Virus record (IMG/VR): IMGVR_UViG_3300027976_000123 | Span: 1 to 32,220 of that record | Length of the DNA: 32,220 nucleotides | Reading direction: 5' to 3' (one strand) | Origin: a virus | Shown: positions 1 to 7,353 of the stretch, one piece after another | How the letters are laid out: each line of letters starts with the position of its first letter | Numbering within the stretch: position 1 is the stretch's first letter | The notes under the pieces: model-generated | What the model saw: the letters and a program-made list of their open reading frames with translations, nothing else | Databases searched by the model: none | What the model was told of the DNA's origin: nothing | Position numbers and translations under genes: made by a program

Positions 1-1
1 T

Positions 2-589
2 ATTAGTCTTGACGAAAATGTTGGTAAAGACTGGTACGGTCATCGTGTGTACGCAGCCTGCTCATTTTTAGTTAATGCTGATATCATCATCTATCTTGAT
101 GAAGATAATTGGTTAGAACCAACCCACATTGAACATATGGTTAAAACAATAGAATCGGGGGTAGATTGGGCTTATTCTCTCAGAAGAATTGTGGATAAAG
201 ATGGTGAGTTTATATGCCAAGACAATTGTGAATCTCTTGGTGAATGGCCTGCTTATTTTAATGAGCAAGTTACACATATTGACACATCATGTTTTGCCAT
301 ACGAAGAGATATTGCAACTAAAATTGGACATTCTTGGTACGGACAATGGGGTGCAGATAGACAATTCTTCAGAGCATTAAAAACCCACTTTCCAAAAGGC
401 CAATGTTCTAATGAATATACAGTCAACTATCGTCTAGATGGCAATGAAAATTCTGTAACAAAGGAATTCTTTATTGACGGCAACAAAATAACAAAAGAGA
501 AATATGGTGAAGTATATCCATGGACAATTAAACAAAAGATTCATCAAGTTGGTCCAGGCATATCAATAGTGGAGTCATCAACAGAATGA
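2..589 (+). CDS. Glycosyltransferase, GT-A (family 2-like), 5' end outside window
   Basis: The reading frame is already open at base 2, before the first possible internal start (GTG at 47), so the true start lies upstream and only the C-terminal 195 or so residues are visible. The sequence YLDEDNW, preceded by a hydrophobic beta strand (ADIIIYL), is the acidic metal/nucleotide-sugar binding motif expected in GT-A fold glycosyltransferases. A later WGADRQFF segment resembles the acceptor/catalytic region of such enzymes. The frame overlaps the following epimerase gene by 4 bases (ATGA), so the two are likely cotranslated and act in one pathway, such as making or attaching a sugar to a phage or host surface component. 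The family is clear; donor and acceptor cannot be read from sequence. Confidence 0.75.
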   Translation: MSLDENVGKDWYGHRVYAACSFLVNADIIIYLDEDNWLEPTHIEHMVKTIESGVDWAYSLRRIVDKDGEFICQDNCESLGEWPAYFNEQVTHIDTSCFAIRRDIATKIGHSWYGQWGADRQFFRALKTHFPKGQCSNEYTVNYRLDGNENSVTKEFFIDGNKITKEKYGEVYPWTIKQKIHQVGPGISIVESSTE

Positions 590-1620
590 GGTTTGAAGAT
601 AAAATAGAGAATCTGAAATATCAGATAGGCAAACGAGTATTGATTACTGGCGTATCTGGATATCTTGGTTCCCATTTAGCAAAGACCATGAAACAGGCCA
701 ACTGGAATGTTCATGGGTTCGATAACAAACACAACTTCAATCCTTATGTCGATGTTATGCACGCTGGTGATGTGAGAGACGGACCTAGATTAGAAAGTGT
801 TCTTGGTAACTGGAACTTTGATTTAGTAATTCATTTGGCGGCTAGAATAGAAGCAGGAATATCTGTATTAGAACCAACTGAATTCTATGATGTCAACCTT
901 GGTGGAACTTGTGCTGTTGTAAACGCTATGAATAAACATGGTGTGAAAAATATCATTTACTCTTCAACAGCGGCTGTCTACAAAACAAAAAATACAATAA
1001 TTAAGGAAGATGATGAAATAGAATTCAATCAACCTTATGGCCACTCCAAAGAATTATCAGAACAGATAATTAGTAAGTCAAGATTAAATTATGTAATTTT
1101 TAGATTCTTTAACTTAACTGGTGCAGATAAAGATGGCGAGTTTGGTGAAGACCATCAACCAGAAACACACTTAATACCATGCTTAATATATAGCTTAGGT
1201 GATAAGAAATATGAAAGAAGTGATATAGAATTTGAATTAAATGGTGATGATTACAATACAAAAGATGGCACATGTGTAAGAGATTATGTCCATGTAAATG
1301 ATGTTGCTGATGCTCATATATTAGCGGCAGAATATCTAAATAAGGGTGGTAAATCAGATGTGTTTAATCTTGGTACCGGCCAAGGTCATTCAGTTTATGA
1401 AATCTTATCCGAAGTTGAGAAAGTATCTGAGAAATTGATTACAATCAGACTCAACCCAAGAAGAGATGGAGATGCAGAAAGTTTAGTCGCAGACATCTCC
1501 AAAGCGGTAGAGATATTAAAATACGAGCCGAAGTATAACATCACTTCGATTATAAAAACCGCTTACGAATGGCATACAAATGAAAAAAAAGAGACTACAA
1601 AAATACAAAAAACCAGTTGA
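586..1620 (+). CDS. NAD-dependent epimerase/dehydratase, UDP-glucose 4-epimerase-like
   Basis: The 344-residue protein is an extended short-chain dehydrogenase. The Rossmann NAD-binding glycine motif is TGVSGYLG (residues 21-28). The catalytic Ser/Thr lies in SSTAAVY (126-132) and the Tyr/Lys pair in YGHSK (Y151, K155). A RDYVHVNDVADAH segment near residue 230 and a NLGTGQGHSV segment are typical of the GalE branch. Length matches the usual 330-350 residues. It most likely interconverts a UDP-hexose, feeding the glycosyltransferase gene that overlaps its start by 4 bases. The exact sugar is not determinable. Its 3' end overlaps the ClpP-like gene by 41 bases, longer than usual in this genome. 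Confidence 0.88.
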   Translation: MRFEDKIENLKYQIGKRVLITGVSGYLGSHLAKTMKQANWNVHGFDNKHNFNPYVDVMHAGDVRDGPRLESVLGNWNFDLVIHLAARIEAGISVLEPTEFYDVNLGGTCAVVNAMNKHGVKNIIYSSTAAVYKTKNTIIKEDDEIEFNQPYGHSKELSEQIISKSRLNYVIFRFFNLTGADKDGEFGEDHQPETHLIPCLIYSLGDKKYERSDIEFELNGDDYNTKDGTCVRDYVHVNDVADAHILAAEYLNKGGKSDVFNLGTGQGHSVYEILSEVEKVSEKLITIRLNPRRDGDAESLVADISKAVEILKYEPKYNITSIIKTAYEWHTNEKKETTKIQKTS

Positions 1621-2188
1621 TGATAAGAGGGATTTAGACGAACTACTCTTCTCTTCAGAAAGAATTAATGTTGCGTTACTTAACAACCACATTAATTTTC
1701 TTACTGGTGAAATATGTGAAGAAAATGTTACTGAGATTATTCGGTGGATTGCATATGAGAATACCTTGCAATCTGAAGTTCCTTTAACATTGTTTATCAA
1801 TTCAACAGGTGGCAGTTTGACTGATGCATTTGCTCTAATTGATATCATGCATAATTCACAACGACAGATTCGAACCTTTGGAATTGGTAATGTTATGAGT
1901 GCAGCTTTTCTAGTATTCGCAACAGGAATGAAAGGTGAAAGATATATTGGTAAATATGCTAGTATTATGTGCCACCAATATACAGGTGAAGTTTATGGAA
2001 AACACCACGATATAAAGGCACAATATAAAGAAACTGAGTTATTAAATAAACGAATGGTTGATGTTTTGAAACGAGCAACATACATGGAAGAGAAATCCAT
2101 AAAATCAAAACTGTTACCGCCTACAGATGTTTGGTTAACAGCAGATGAGTGTATCAATTTAGGAATTGCCGATAAATTCATAAGTTAA
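1580..2188 (+). CDS. clpP: ClpP-like serine protease
   Basis: The 202-residue protein has the ClpP/crotonase fold signature. An INSTGGSL segment (73-80) matches the oxyanion strand. The nucleophile is likely Ser107 in GNVMSAA, the histidine His132 in IMCHQYTGE, and the acid Asp183 in PPTDVWLTADE, so a full Ser-His-Asp triad is present. The terminal LGIADKFI resembles the ClpP C-terminal GLID region. ClpP homologues occur in T4-like phages of marine bacteria. The role could be capsid-related proteolysis or remodelling of host proteolysis with a host ClpA/ClpX. The start overlaps the epimerase gene by 41 bases and no in-frame start lies immediately downstream. No obvious Shine-Dalgarno is visible. 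Confidence 0.85.
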   Translation: MKKKRLQKYKKPVDDKRDLDELLFSSERINVALLNNHINFLTGEICEENVTEIIRWIAYENTLQSEVPLTLFINSTGGSLTDAFALIDIMHNSQRQIRTFGIGNVMSAAFLVFATGMKGERYIGKYASIMCHQYTGEVYGKHHDIKAQYKETELLNKRMVDVLKRATYMEEKSIKSKLLPPTDVWLTADECINLGIADKFIS

Positions 2189-2197
2189 GGAAAAATC

Positions 2198-2347
2198 ATG
2201 ACTACGTTAGCACAGTTCAATCAACAAAGAATACTAGAACTTGAAGTGGAGATAGAATCGAAGATTTTACAGAAAACACAACTGGAGTTTGAGGTTGCGG
2301 AAGAAGAAAAGACTTACTATAGAGATAAACAGTTACAACTCTTTTAA
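2198..2347 (+). CDS. Small coiled-coil hypothetical protein (49 aa)
   Basis: A 49-codon frame begins at an ATG preceded by AAGGA at a good distance, and ends in TAA 15 bases before the next gene. The product is highly charged and predicted helical, with repeated Leu/Ile and Glu (for example ILELEVEIESKIL), suggesting a short coiled coil. It fits exactly between the ClpP-like and MazG-like genes on the same strand, which supports it as a real gene. No function is recognised. Confidence 0.55.
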   Translation: MTTLAQFNQQRILELEVEIESKILQKTQLEFEVAEEEKTYYRDKQLQLF

Positions 2348-2362
2348 AAGGTAATTTATATT

Positions 2363-2608
2363 ATGATAAGTAACGAGAAACATGAAATTCTAACCATTCT
2401 CATGGAAGAATGTGCAGAGGCTTCAGTTGAAGCATCCAAAATAATCAGATTTGATTCTGGATTCGATAATCTCGAATCTGAGTTGGGTGATATATATTGT
2501 ATGATTGAAATACTCATCAAAAAAGGTTACATCAGTAAAGAAGCTTTAGAACTTTGCTCACAAGCAAAAAATATAAAACTTCAGAAGTGGAGTAACATCG
2601 AACTATAG
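2363..2608 (+). CDS. MazG-like nucleotide pyrophosphohydrolase-type protein
   Basis: The 81-residue all-helical protein has the metal-binding layout of the MazG/all-alpha NTP pyrophosphatase superfamily: EECAE at residues 15-19 (EExxE) and ELGD at 40-43 (ExxD), with the helix between them of the right length. MazG-type proteins hydrolyse (d)NTPs or related nucleotides to monophosphate and pyrophosphate, and are common in T4-like phages of aquatic bacteria. It is shorter than full MazG and corresponds to a single minimal domain that would act as an oligomer. AAAGG precedes the start. The gene closes the first operon; a hairpin and two promoters follow. Confidence 0.7.
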   Translation: MISNEKHEILTILMEECAEASVEASKIIRFDSGFDNLESELGDIYCMIEILIKKGYISKEALELCSQAKNIKLQKWSNIEL

Positions 2609-2632
2609 TAAATGCGAACCACTCTCATTTAC
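2608..2632 (+). other. Hairpin after MazG-like gene
   Basis: GTAAATG at 2608-2614 is the reverse complement of CATTTAC at 2626-2632. Allowing one internal mismatch the stem extends to 10 positions with a 5-base loop. No T-run follows, so it does not look like a standard intrinsic terminator. It starts at the stop codon of the MazG-like gene and could mark the end of that transcript or stabilise its 3' end. Confidence 0.35.
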
Positions 2633-2668
2633 CTCACATAATAAATCCAAATTAATGCTCGAAAGTGC

Positions 2669-2696
2669 TTGACTTTTGCCTGGAATCATGTATAAT
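2669..2696 (+). promoter_or_regulatory. Sigma-70-type promoter P1
   Basis: A -35 box TTGACT (2669-2674) and a perfect -10 box TATAAT (2691-2696) are separated by 16 bases. It lies in the 238-base gap before the gene at 2847 and points towards it. This is a host RNA polymerase promoter, so the downstream genes are probably transcribed early. Confidence 0.75.
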
Positions 2697-2751
2697 CCTT
2701 CTATAGATGTAAAATTATGCACGATTCCCGGTAAAGATAAGGCGATAATGC

Positions 2752-2780
2752 TTGACTTTCAGGCAAAATTGTGTTATACT
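2752..2780 (+). promoter_or_regulatory. Sigma-70-type promoter P2
   Basis: TTGACT (2752-2757) and TATACT (2775-2780) are separated by 17 bases. The 11 bases TGCTTGACTTT at its -35 region are repeated exactly at the -35 of the promoter 83 bases upstream, so the two appear to be a duplicated or co-regulated pair. Both read into the gene at 2847. Confidence 0.75.
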
Positions 2781-2846
2781 TACCCTTCAAAATGAGAAAT
2801 CTATATATTAAATCTCTTTTGATTTTATTAACTAGGAAATTATATT

Positions 2847-3266
2847 ATGAAAACAGCGAAACTTAAGCCTTTTCAGAAATTATTGACAATAATGATTTCA
2901 GGAAATGCAGTAACACGAGAGGAAATTGACACACTTCTCGGTAACGAAATCTATATGTATCGTATTTCAACATACATGTGGCATATTAAAACAATAGCTA
3001 ATGGCATTATTCGTATTACTAAAGATGGTCGTATAGTGACTTCTTATCAATTAGTAAATGCGGATGAAGTAAAAGACTATATGCGTAGAACTGGTATATC
3101 AACATCAAATTTTACACCAGGTGATATGGTAAAGAAACCTTCAATATCGAAACTAGATGATTTAGTTTCTGATATCAAAAAAGAGATGCTTGAGATTGCA
3201 GATGAAGTTGATGCTGAAATGGCACAATCAAAATCACATGATGCAGAAGTAAAAGCAATAGCTTAA
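2847..3266 (+). CDS. Hypothetical protein, possible winged-helix DNA-binding protein
   Basis: The 139-residue protein is first behind two sigma-70-type promoters. Its N-terminal half (residues 5-75) reads as helix - helix - helix - beta hairpin: the segment VTREEIDTLLG, then YRISTYMWHIK, then IIRITKDGRIVTSYQLVN. This is the pattern of a winged helix-turn-helix, with the third helix and a wing. The C-terminal half is charged and probably helical. By position and form it may be a transcription regulator or host takeover factor. I do not recognise a named family. It overlaps the next gene by one base (TAATG). Confidence 0.6.
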   Translation: MKTAKLKPFQKLLTIMISGNAVTREEIDTLLGNEIYMYRISTYMWHIKTIANGIIRITKDGRIVTSYQLVNADEVKDYMRRTGISTSNFTPGDMVKKPSISKLDDLVSDIKKEMLEIADEVDAEMAQSKSHDAEVKAIA

Positions 3267-4015
3267 TGAAGAAACTTTTATTACCATTGTTAATTGCATC
3301 TATGTTTGCTAATGCTGAAGTTACGACTGCAGTGGGTGAATATAAATTTGGTCCTGATACGTCAGAATCGGATGCTTGTATAATTGCTGAATCAATCGCC
3401 AAAGAGAATGCTATTCTCGAAATTACTGGTGAATCGTTAAGCGCTTTTACAATTGAAAATTGCAAAGAAGCAAAGTGTGATATACAAAAAGATGTTATAT
3501 CAGATTCGTCTGGTTACATCAAGTCTATTATTGAAAAGAATATTCAAACAGGCAAAGCACTAGGTTATAATAAATGCACAGTAGTTATTCGTGCAGATGT
3601 AGAAAAGATTGATAATCCAATTAAATTCAAATTGGATAGTACTGAGTTTTATTTTAATGAAGGCGATGAAGTAGTTATTTCTGGTTCATCCAATAAACAG
3701 GGATTGGTTTTAGCTTTCTTGTTTACTGATGGCATATATCATTTAATCGATGGTAGCATGATTGCCACCTCACCAGGTAATTTTATGTTACCATCAACTA
3801 GAGAAAATAGATTGATAGCATACTTACCGCAAAATAAATTACAGTCGAAAGAACTTTTAACCGTATTGTTTATTGAGAATGATGACAGACACTATGACAT
3901 CAAACACAAATACAATAAAGTAGAAATGGAAAATTTATTGAATACTGTACCGGTTCAAAAGAGAAGGGTGATTAATAATCATGTTTATATTATGAAAAGA
4001 GGAAATAAGATATGA
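3266..4015 (+). CDS. Secreted protein with FlgT_N-like/DUF4384-like regions
   Basis: The 249-residue protein starts with a clear Sec signal peptide: two Lys, a Leu-rich core and a probable cut after ANA at residue 17, so it should be periplasmic. Residues about 20-112 have the AESIAKENAILEIT pattern (repeated Ala at helical spacing followed by a VVIRADV strand) seen in LPP20/FlgT N-terminal type domains. Residues about 115-205 (FKLDSTEFYFNEGDEV, then GLVLAFLFTDGIYHL, then FMLPS) resemble DUF4384, a domain found with envelope secretion and curli-like proteins. It forms a pair with the lipoprotein gene that overlaps its stop by 4 bases (ATGA). Domain names are by eye; function is unknown. Confidence 0.65.
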   Translation: MKKLLLPLLIASMFANAEVTTAVGEYKFGPDTSESDACIIAESIAKENAILEITGESLSAFTIENCKEAKCDIQKDVISDSSGYIKSIIEKNIQTGKALGYNKCTVVIRADVEKIDNPIKFKLDSTEFYFNEGDEVVISGSSNKQGLVLAFLFTDGIYHLIDGSMIATSPGNFMLPSTRENRLIAYLPQNKLQSKELLTVLFIENDDRHYDIKHKYNKVEMENLLNTVPVQKRRVINNHVYIMKRGNKI

Positions 4016-4665
4016 GTAACAAAAAAACTCTGATTGCGATGTTAGTTGCATCGACCTTAACCACAGGTTGTGGTTCAATGAAATACACAACAGGATTTGA
4101 AGTAGACACCAGCGCTCAACAAGCTGAAGCTAATCCTGGGGTTGAAGTAGCTTATCCTGAATGGTATAATGAAGCTTTAGAAGATGGTGATTCTAATCTA
4201 TATGCAGTAGCTTCAGAATATTCTAAAGATTTGCAGTTTGCATTAGATAAGGCACAATTATCTGCTAAACGTGAACTTGCTTCAAACTTCTCATCACATA
4301 TTGATGCTATGTTAAAAGATTACGCAACAGAAGTTGGTGACCTTGATACAAGCGTTATTCGTGAAATAGATAGAACTACTAAATTAGTTGTTGCACGAGT
4401 TAATCTAATTGGCGTTCAAAGAACCAATATGTCTATTGTTCATTCTGGTGAAGGTGGCTATCGTGCTTATGTTAAATTAAAGTATACGCCAGATTCAGCA
4501 AATGCAATTCTTTTATCTGAAGTAAGAAATAATGCTAAACTAATGGCGAAGTTTAATGCTTCTAAACGTTTTGAAGAGTTAGAACAAGGCGTTGCTTTGA
4601 TTGAAGAGCAGAAGATAGAAGAACTACAAATACTTAGTGGTGATTTGCCTCCATTAGTAGAATAA
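4012..4665 (+). CDS. LPP20-like lipoprotein
   Basis: The 217-residue protein has a lipoprotein-type signal peptide: Lys-rich start, hydrophobic core, then LTTGC with the candidate acylated Cys20. Thr at -3 is slightly off the standard lipobox. The mature part begins with YPEWYNEALEDGDSNLYAVASEYSKD, followed by repeated Ala spacing (ALDKAQLSAKRELASNF). This matches the LPP20/FlgP pattern in which a PxWY motif is followed by a helix and a sheet ending in a YRAYVKLKY strand. The C-terminus is helical. Together with the overlapping upstream gene it would sit in the outer membrane/periplasm of the infected cell. FlgP/FlgT pairs build rings around flagella and related proteins accompany CsgG-type pores. 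No pore gene is visible here. Confidence 0.65.
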   Translation: MSNKKTLIAMLVASTLTTGCGSMKYTTGFEVDTSAQQAEANPGVEVAYPEWYNEALEDGDSNLYAVASEYSKDLQFALDKAQLSAKRELASNFSSHIDAMLKDYATEVGDLDTSVIREIDRTTKLVVARVNLIGVQRTNMSIVHSGEGGYRAYVKLKYTPDSANAILLSEVRNNAKLMAKFNASKRFEELEQGVALIEEQKIEELQILSGDLPPLVE

Positions 4666-4684
4666 GCATGTATAATGGTTACTT

Positions 4685-5242
4685 ATGAACATATTTTATC
4701 TTCACAATGACCCAAGGCAATGTGCAGAAATGCACCTCGATAAACATTCTACAAAAATGTGTATTGAGTACGCTCAGTTGATGTCAACTGCCCATCGAGT
4801 TTTAGACGGCTCACAATATCTTGGTAAAACGGTCAATAACCGTAATATCAAGAGATGGCGTATGGCTGATGAGCGAGAATTTCAATTGATGAAAGCATCT
4901 CACGTCAACCATCCAAGTAATGTTTGGGTGAGAGCTAATCAAAACAACTACAAGTGGCTGTTTTCGTTGTGGGAAAACCTGCTCAAGGAATACACATTTC
5001 GTTATGGAAGACAGCATGCTTGTAGCCGTCTATTAGGTATATTAGAATCGCCACCAAAAAATATAAGTGATGGCGAATTCTATCCACCTACACCGGCTAT
5101 GCCAGATGACTGTAAAGTACCTGGAAATGTATTAGAATCATATCATAAATACTATATTAAAAATAAAAGGCATATTGCGACATGGACAAAAAGACCTGTT
5201 CCCTCGTGGTATGAAATGGATTATGGGATTTTATCAGTTTAG
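4685..5242 (+). CDS. Conserved aquatic T4-like phage protein of unknown function
   Basis: The 185-residue protein opens with MNIFYLHNDPRQCAEMHLDKH followed by KMCIEYAQLMSTAHRVLDG, a segment I associate with a conserved but uncharacterised family in T4-like cyanophages that is sometimes labelled as pyrimidine-dimer glycosylase-like. The His/Asp/Lys-rich N-terminus (DKHSTKM) could be catalytic. It has no signal peptide or membrane segment. The C-terminus has ATWTKRPVPSWY. There are no clear active-site matches to T4 endonuclease V, so I give no enzymatic name. It follows the lipoprotein gene after 19 bases and overlaps the next frame. Confidence 0.6.
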   Translation: MNIFYLHNDPRQCAEMHLDKHSTKMCIEYAQLMSTAHRVLDGSQYLGKTVNNRNIKRWRMADEREFQLMKASHVNHPSNVWVRANQNNYKWLFSLWENLLKEYTFRYGRQHACSRLLGILESPPKNISDGEFYPPTPAMPDDCKVPGNVLESYHKYYIKNKRHIATWTKRPVPSWYEMDYGILSV

Positions 5243-5660
5243 AGATTCAAATACAGAAGAACAATGGGAAGATATGATGTCTATAGCTTCTAAGGATGAA
5301 TATCTCAAAGCAAACCCCCACATAACACAAGTGCCAACTGGTTTTACTATTGTCACTGGAGTGGGAGATAACAGACAGAAAGGTCAATCTGCTGGATTCA
5401 AAGAAGTGTTATCCAAGATTGGTGAGAAATTCCCAGGCAGTCCGTTAGCCGATGAATATGTAACAAAGAGTATTAAAGAAGTGAAGACATCTGAAATTCA
5501 TAAAAAGCATGTTGCGGCTGGTGTTAAAAAGGAATTAGCTAAAAGAGAGAAAGATAGAGATGCTGATAAAATGGCATCAACAGTAAGACATGATGTTGAC
5601 ACATTAAGTAGTCAAACAGTTGAACAACGAATTGGCCATGGTGGCGAAAAAGAAGATTAG
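5223..5660 (+). CDS. Conserved hypothetical protein, basic helical C-terminus
   Basis: The frame is open from 5175, but that start would overlap the previous gene by 68 bases. ATG codons at 5211 and 5223 are more likely, and I chose 5223 (MGFYQFRDSN), which gives 145 residues and a 20-base overlap. The N-terminal third is mixed (EEQWEDMMSIASKDEYLKAN). The C-terminal half is rich in Lys, Glu and Asp and is predicted helical. No known motif is seen. It sits between two conserved phage genes on the same strand with little spacing, so it is probably real. Start choice is uncertain. Confidence 0.55.
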   Translation: MGFYQFRDSNTEEQWEDMMSIASKDEYLKANPHITQVPTGFTIVTGVGDNRQKGQSAGFKEVLSKIGEKFPGSPLADEYVTKSIKEVKTSEIHKKHVAAGVKKELAKREKDRDADKMASTVRHDVDTLSSQTVEQRIGHGGEKED

Positions 5661-5661
5661 A

Positions 5662-6333
5662 ATGACATTTGAATTTACTCATTTAAAAGAACTAGATTTT
5701 GACATGAACGCTGAAACTAAACCTGAAGGTCGTAGATATGTTACGCCAGAGGGTAACGCTTATCCGTCAGTCACAACTGTTCTATCCTCATTCAATAAAA
5801 AAGCAATACAAGAATGGAGAGACCGAGTTGGCCATGATGTCGCTAATAAGATATCCAATCAAGCATCAAGTTGTGGAACCAGATTGCATACAATGTGTGA
5901 ACAATATCTACTTAATGAATTGACACTAAAGAGAATGGCCTCGGCTTTTCCTGATGCTAAAGATTTGTTTTTCAAAATGAAACCAAAACTTGATGAAAAC
6001 ATTGGAAAAGTATATTCACTAGAACAAGCATTATATTCTGATGAATTAAAATTAGCAGGTCGTGTTGATTGTATTGCTGAATGGAATGGCCAGTTATCTG
6101 TTGTGGATTTTAAATCTTCAGCTAAAGAAAAGAAAGAAGATTGGATTGAGAATTATTTCATGCAATGTACGGCTTATGCTATGATGTTTGAAGAACGTAC
6201 AGGAATACCAATCAATCAAATAGTGGTGGCTATAGCAGTCACGAACGGAGACTCTCAAATCTTCGTAAAACAAAAAGATGCTTATATGAGTGGTCTTAAA
6301 CATTTTATTGATGAATATTATTCTACATTATGA
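5662..6333 (+). CDS. PD-(D/E)XK nuclease superfamily protein (RecB/Cas4-like exonuclease)
   Basis: From the ATG at 5662 the protein has 223 residues. The nuclease core is visible: RLH with His76, Glu121 in the SLEQALY strand, GRVDCIAE with Asp136, and VVDFKSS with Asp149 and Lys151. A QCTAYAMMFEERTG helix, the QxxxY motif of RecB-type nucleases, follows. Such proteins cut DNA from ends, and in T4-like aquatic phages may take part in recombination or host DNA breakdown. The frame also permits starts at 5620 and 5638, but these overlap the previous gene. 5662 lies one base after its stop and has a purine-rich stretch (AGAAGA) upstream. Confidence 0.8.
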   Translation: MTFEFTHLKELDFDMNAETKPEGRRYVTPEGNAYPSVTTVLSSFNKKAIQEWRDRVGHDVANKISNQASSCGTRLHTMCEQYLLNELTLKRMASAFPDAKDLFFKMKPKLDENIGKVYSLEQALYSDELKLAGRVDCIAEWNGQLSVVDFKSSAKEKKEDWIENYFMQCTAYAMMFEERTGIPINQIVVAIAVTNGDSQIFVKQKDAYMSGLKHFIDEYYSTL

Positions 6334-6344
6334 GGAAATAAGAA

Positions 6345-6563
6345 ATGCCTATTATAAACGAAGAAGTTAAATCGGTCAACGAATACATTGAACAGATACC
6401 AAAAGAATTTACTGAAGGTGAATTGTCTGATGTTTGGTTAGTAATTGCAATAGCAGCTGCTGTCTATTTTGGAAGTGGAATTGTTTCAATGGTTTTAAAA
6501 GTGTTGGCTGGTATAGTTGCAATATTAGGATTATATACCGTATCACAGACTTATTTGGTCTGA
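6345..6563 (+). CDS. Small membrane protein (72 aa)
   Basis: A good ribosome site (GAGGAAA) precedes the ATG. The first 28 residues are acidic and soluble. Residues about 29-68 are almost entirely hydrophobic (WLVIAIAAAVYFGSGIVSMVL then VLAGIVAILGLYTV), enough for two closely spaced membrane helices. Since a cell-wall hydrolase gene lies 236 bases downstream, a holin role is possible, but small membrane proteins of this kind are common in phages and nothing proves it. Confidence 0.6.
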   Translation: MPIINEEVKSVNEYIEQIPKEFTEGELSDVWLVIAIAAAVYFGSGIVSMVLKVLAGIVAILGLYTVSQTYLV

Positions 6564-6565
6564 CA

Positions 6566-6748
6566 ATGGCAGGTAAAAACAATATAACCGGTGATAATAT
6601 CATCAGCAAAGTTAATACTAAAAACTATGATGAAGGCTGGGACCGGGTATTTAGTAAGAAAGAATCAGGCAAAAAGTGTAAAAAGTGTGGGTTTATACAA
6701 CAAAAACCCAATATAATTCTTTGTGAGGCTTGCGGAAGTCTAGTTTAG
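6566..6748 (+). CDS. Small zinc-ribbon protein (60 aa)
   Basis: The ATG at 6566 starts 2 bases after the preceding stop. The product ends in a compact treble of two CxxC pairs: KCKKCGF and LCEACGS, 15 residues apart. This is a zinc ribbon/knuckle, as found in small nucleic-acid or protein-binding factors. The frame extends upstream to 6434, but that part only overlaps the membrane protein gene and is rejected. No Shine-Dalgarno is evident, so translation may be coupled to the previous gene. Function is unknown. Confidence 0.55.
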   Translation: MAGKNNITGDNIISKVNTKNYDEGWDRVFSKKESGKKCKKCGFIQQKPNIILCEACGSLV

Positions 6749-6761
6749 ACTACCTTAGGGT

Positions 6762-6769
6762 CATAAATA
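6762..6769 (+). promoter_or_regulatory. T4-type late promoter motif upstream of the SleB-like gene
   Basis: CATAAATA lies 29 bases before the ATG of the cell-wall hydrolase. T4-like phages use TATAAATA, and T4-like cyanophages a looser NATAAATA, as the late -10 element read with gp55 and gp33; gp33 is encoded 1 kb downstream. Spacing would leave a normal leader with the AAAGGAG ribosome site. Confidence 0.5.
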
Positions 6770-6798
6770 AAGAAACATTCGATTACAAAGGAGAATGT

Positions 6799-7350
6799 AT
6801 GCGTAAGGTGATTTTAATTATTCCAACGCTTTTTGTAATATTGATAACAGTATTAATATTCCAATTAAGTTCAAAAGCAATTCAAACTGAAGCTCTAATA
6901 AGAGCCGACTTCAAACATAACATAACATTTGACCAACTAATACCTAAAGCACAAAAACAAGTAATGTGCTTGGCAGAAAATATATTTTACGAATCAGCAC
7001 ATGAGCCATTAAATGGCCAGGTAGCTGTGGCTTTCGTTACACTCAATCGTGTGAAGAGTGAAAGTTATCCAGATAATATTTGTGATGTGGTTAAACAAAA
7101 GAATCCTAGAGGTTGCCAATTCTCGTGGTATTGTGAAGGCAAACAACCTATGGAGTGGTTGACAAGACATAACAAAACCATGTATAATACCATTATCAAA
7201 TTAGCTATAAATGTTTATGCTAATCATGACAGATTAGATGACCCGTCAAAAGGTTCGTTATTCTATCATGCAAATTATGTGAAACCTTTATGGCGTAAAG
7301 ATATGAATAAAGTTGCAGTTATTGGTAAACACATATTCTATAGGAAGTAA
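6799..7350 (+). CDS. SleB-type cell-wall hydrolase (endolysin)
   Basis: The start at 6799 has a strong ribosome site (AAAGGAG). The 183-residue protein has an N-terminal membrane segment at residues 4-22 (signal or signal-anchor). The hydrolase_2/SleB domain runs from about residue 52: CLAENIFYESAHEP, with probable catalytic Glu60, then GQVAVAFVTLNRVKS, CQFSWYC and the terminal FYHANYVKPLW region. SleB-family enzymes cleave the peptidoglycan glycan strand and are common endolysins in aquatic phages. The anchor suggests Sec export and possible SAR-type activation, although the segment is more hydrophobic than a typical SAR domain. A late promoter motif lies just upstream. Confidence 0.85.
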   Translation: MRKVILIIPTLFVILITVLIFQLSSKAIQTEALIRADFKHNITFDQLIPKAQKQVMCLAENIFYESAHEPLNGQVAVAFVTLNRVKSESYPDNICDVVKQKNPRGCQFSWYCEGKQPMEWLTRHNKTMYNTIIKLAINVYANHDRLDDPSKGSLFYHANYVKPLWRKDMNKVAVIGKHIFYRK

Positions 7351-7353
7351 ATT

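Noticed and set aside
2792-2866. A 24-codon frame between promoter P2 and the gene at 2847, as a leader peptide
   Set aside because: It has no ribosome site and overlaps the start of the next gene; nothing beyond an open frame supports it.
4671-4676. TATAAT before the gene at 4685 as a promoter
   Set aside because: No acceptable -35 box at 16-18 bases, and ATGTATAAT also occurs inside coding sequence nearby.
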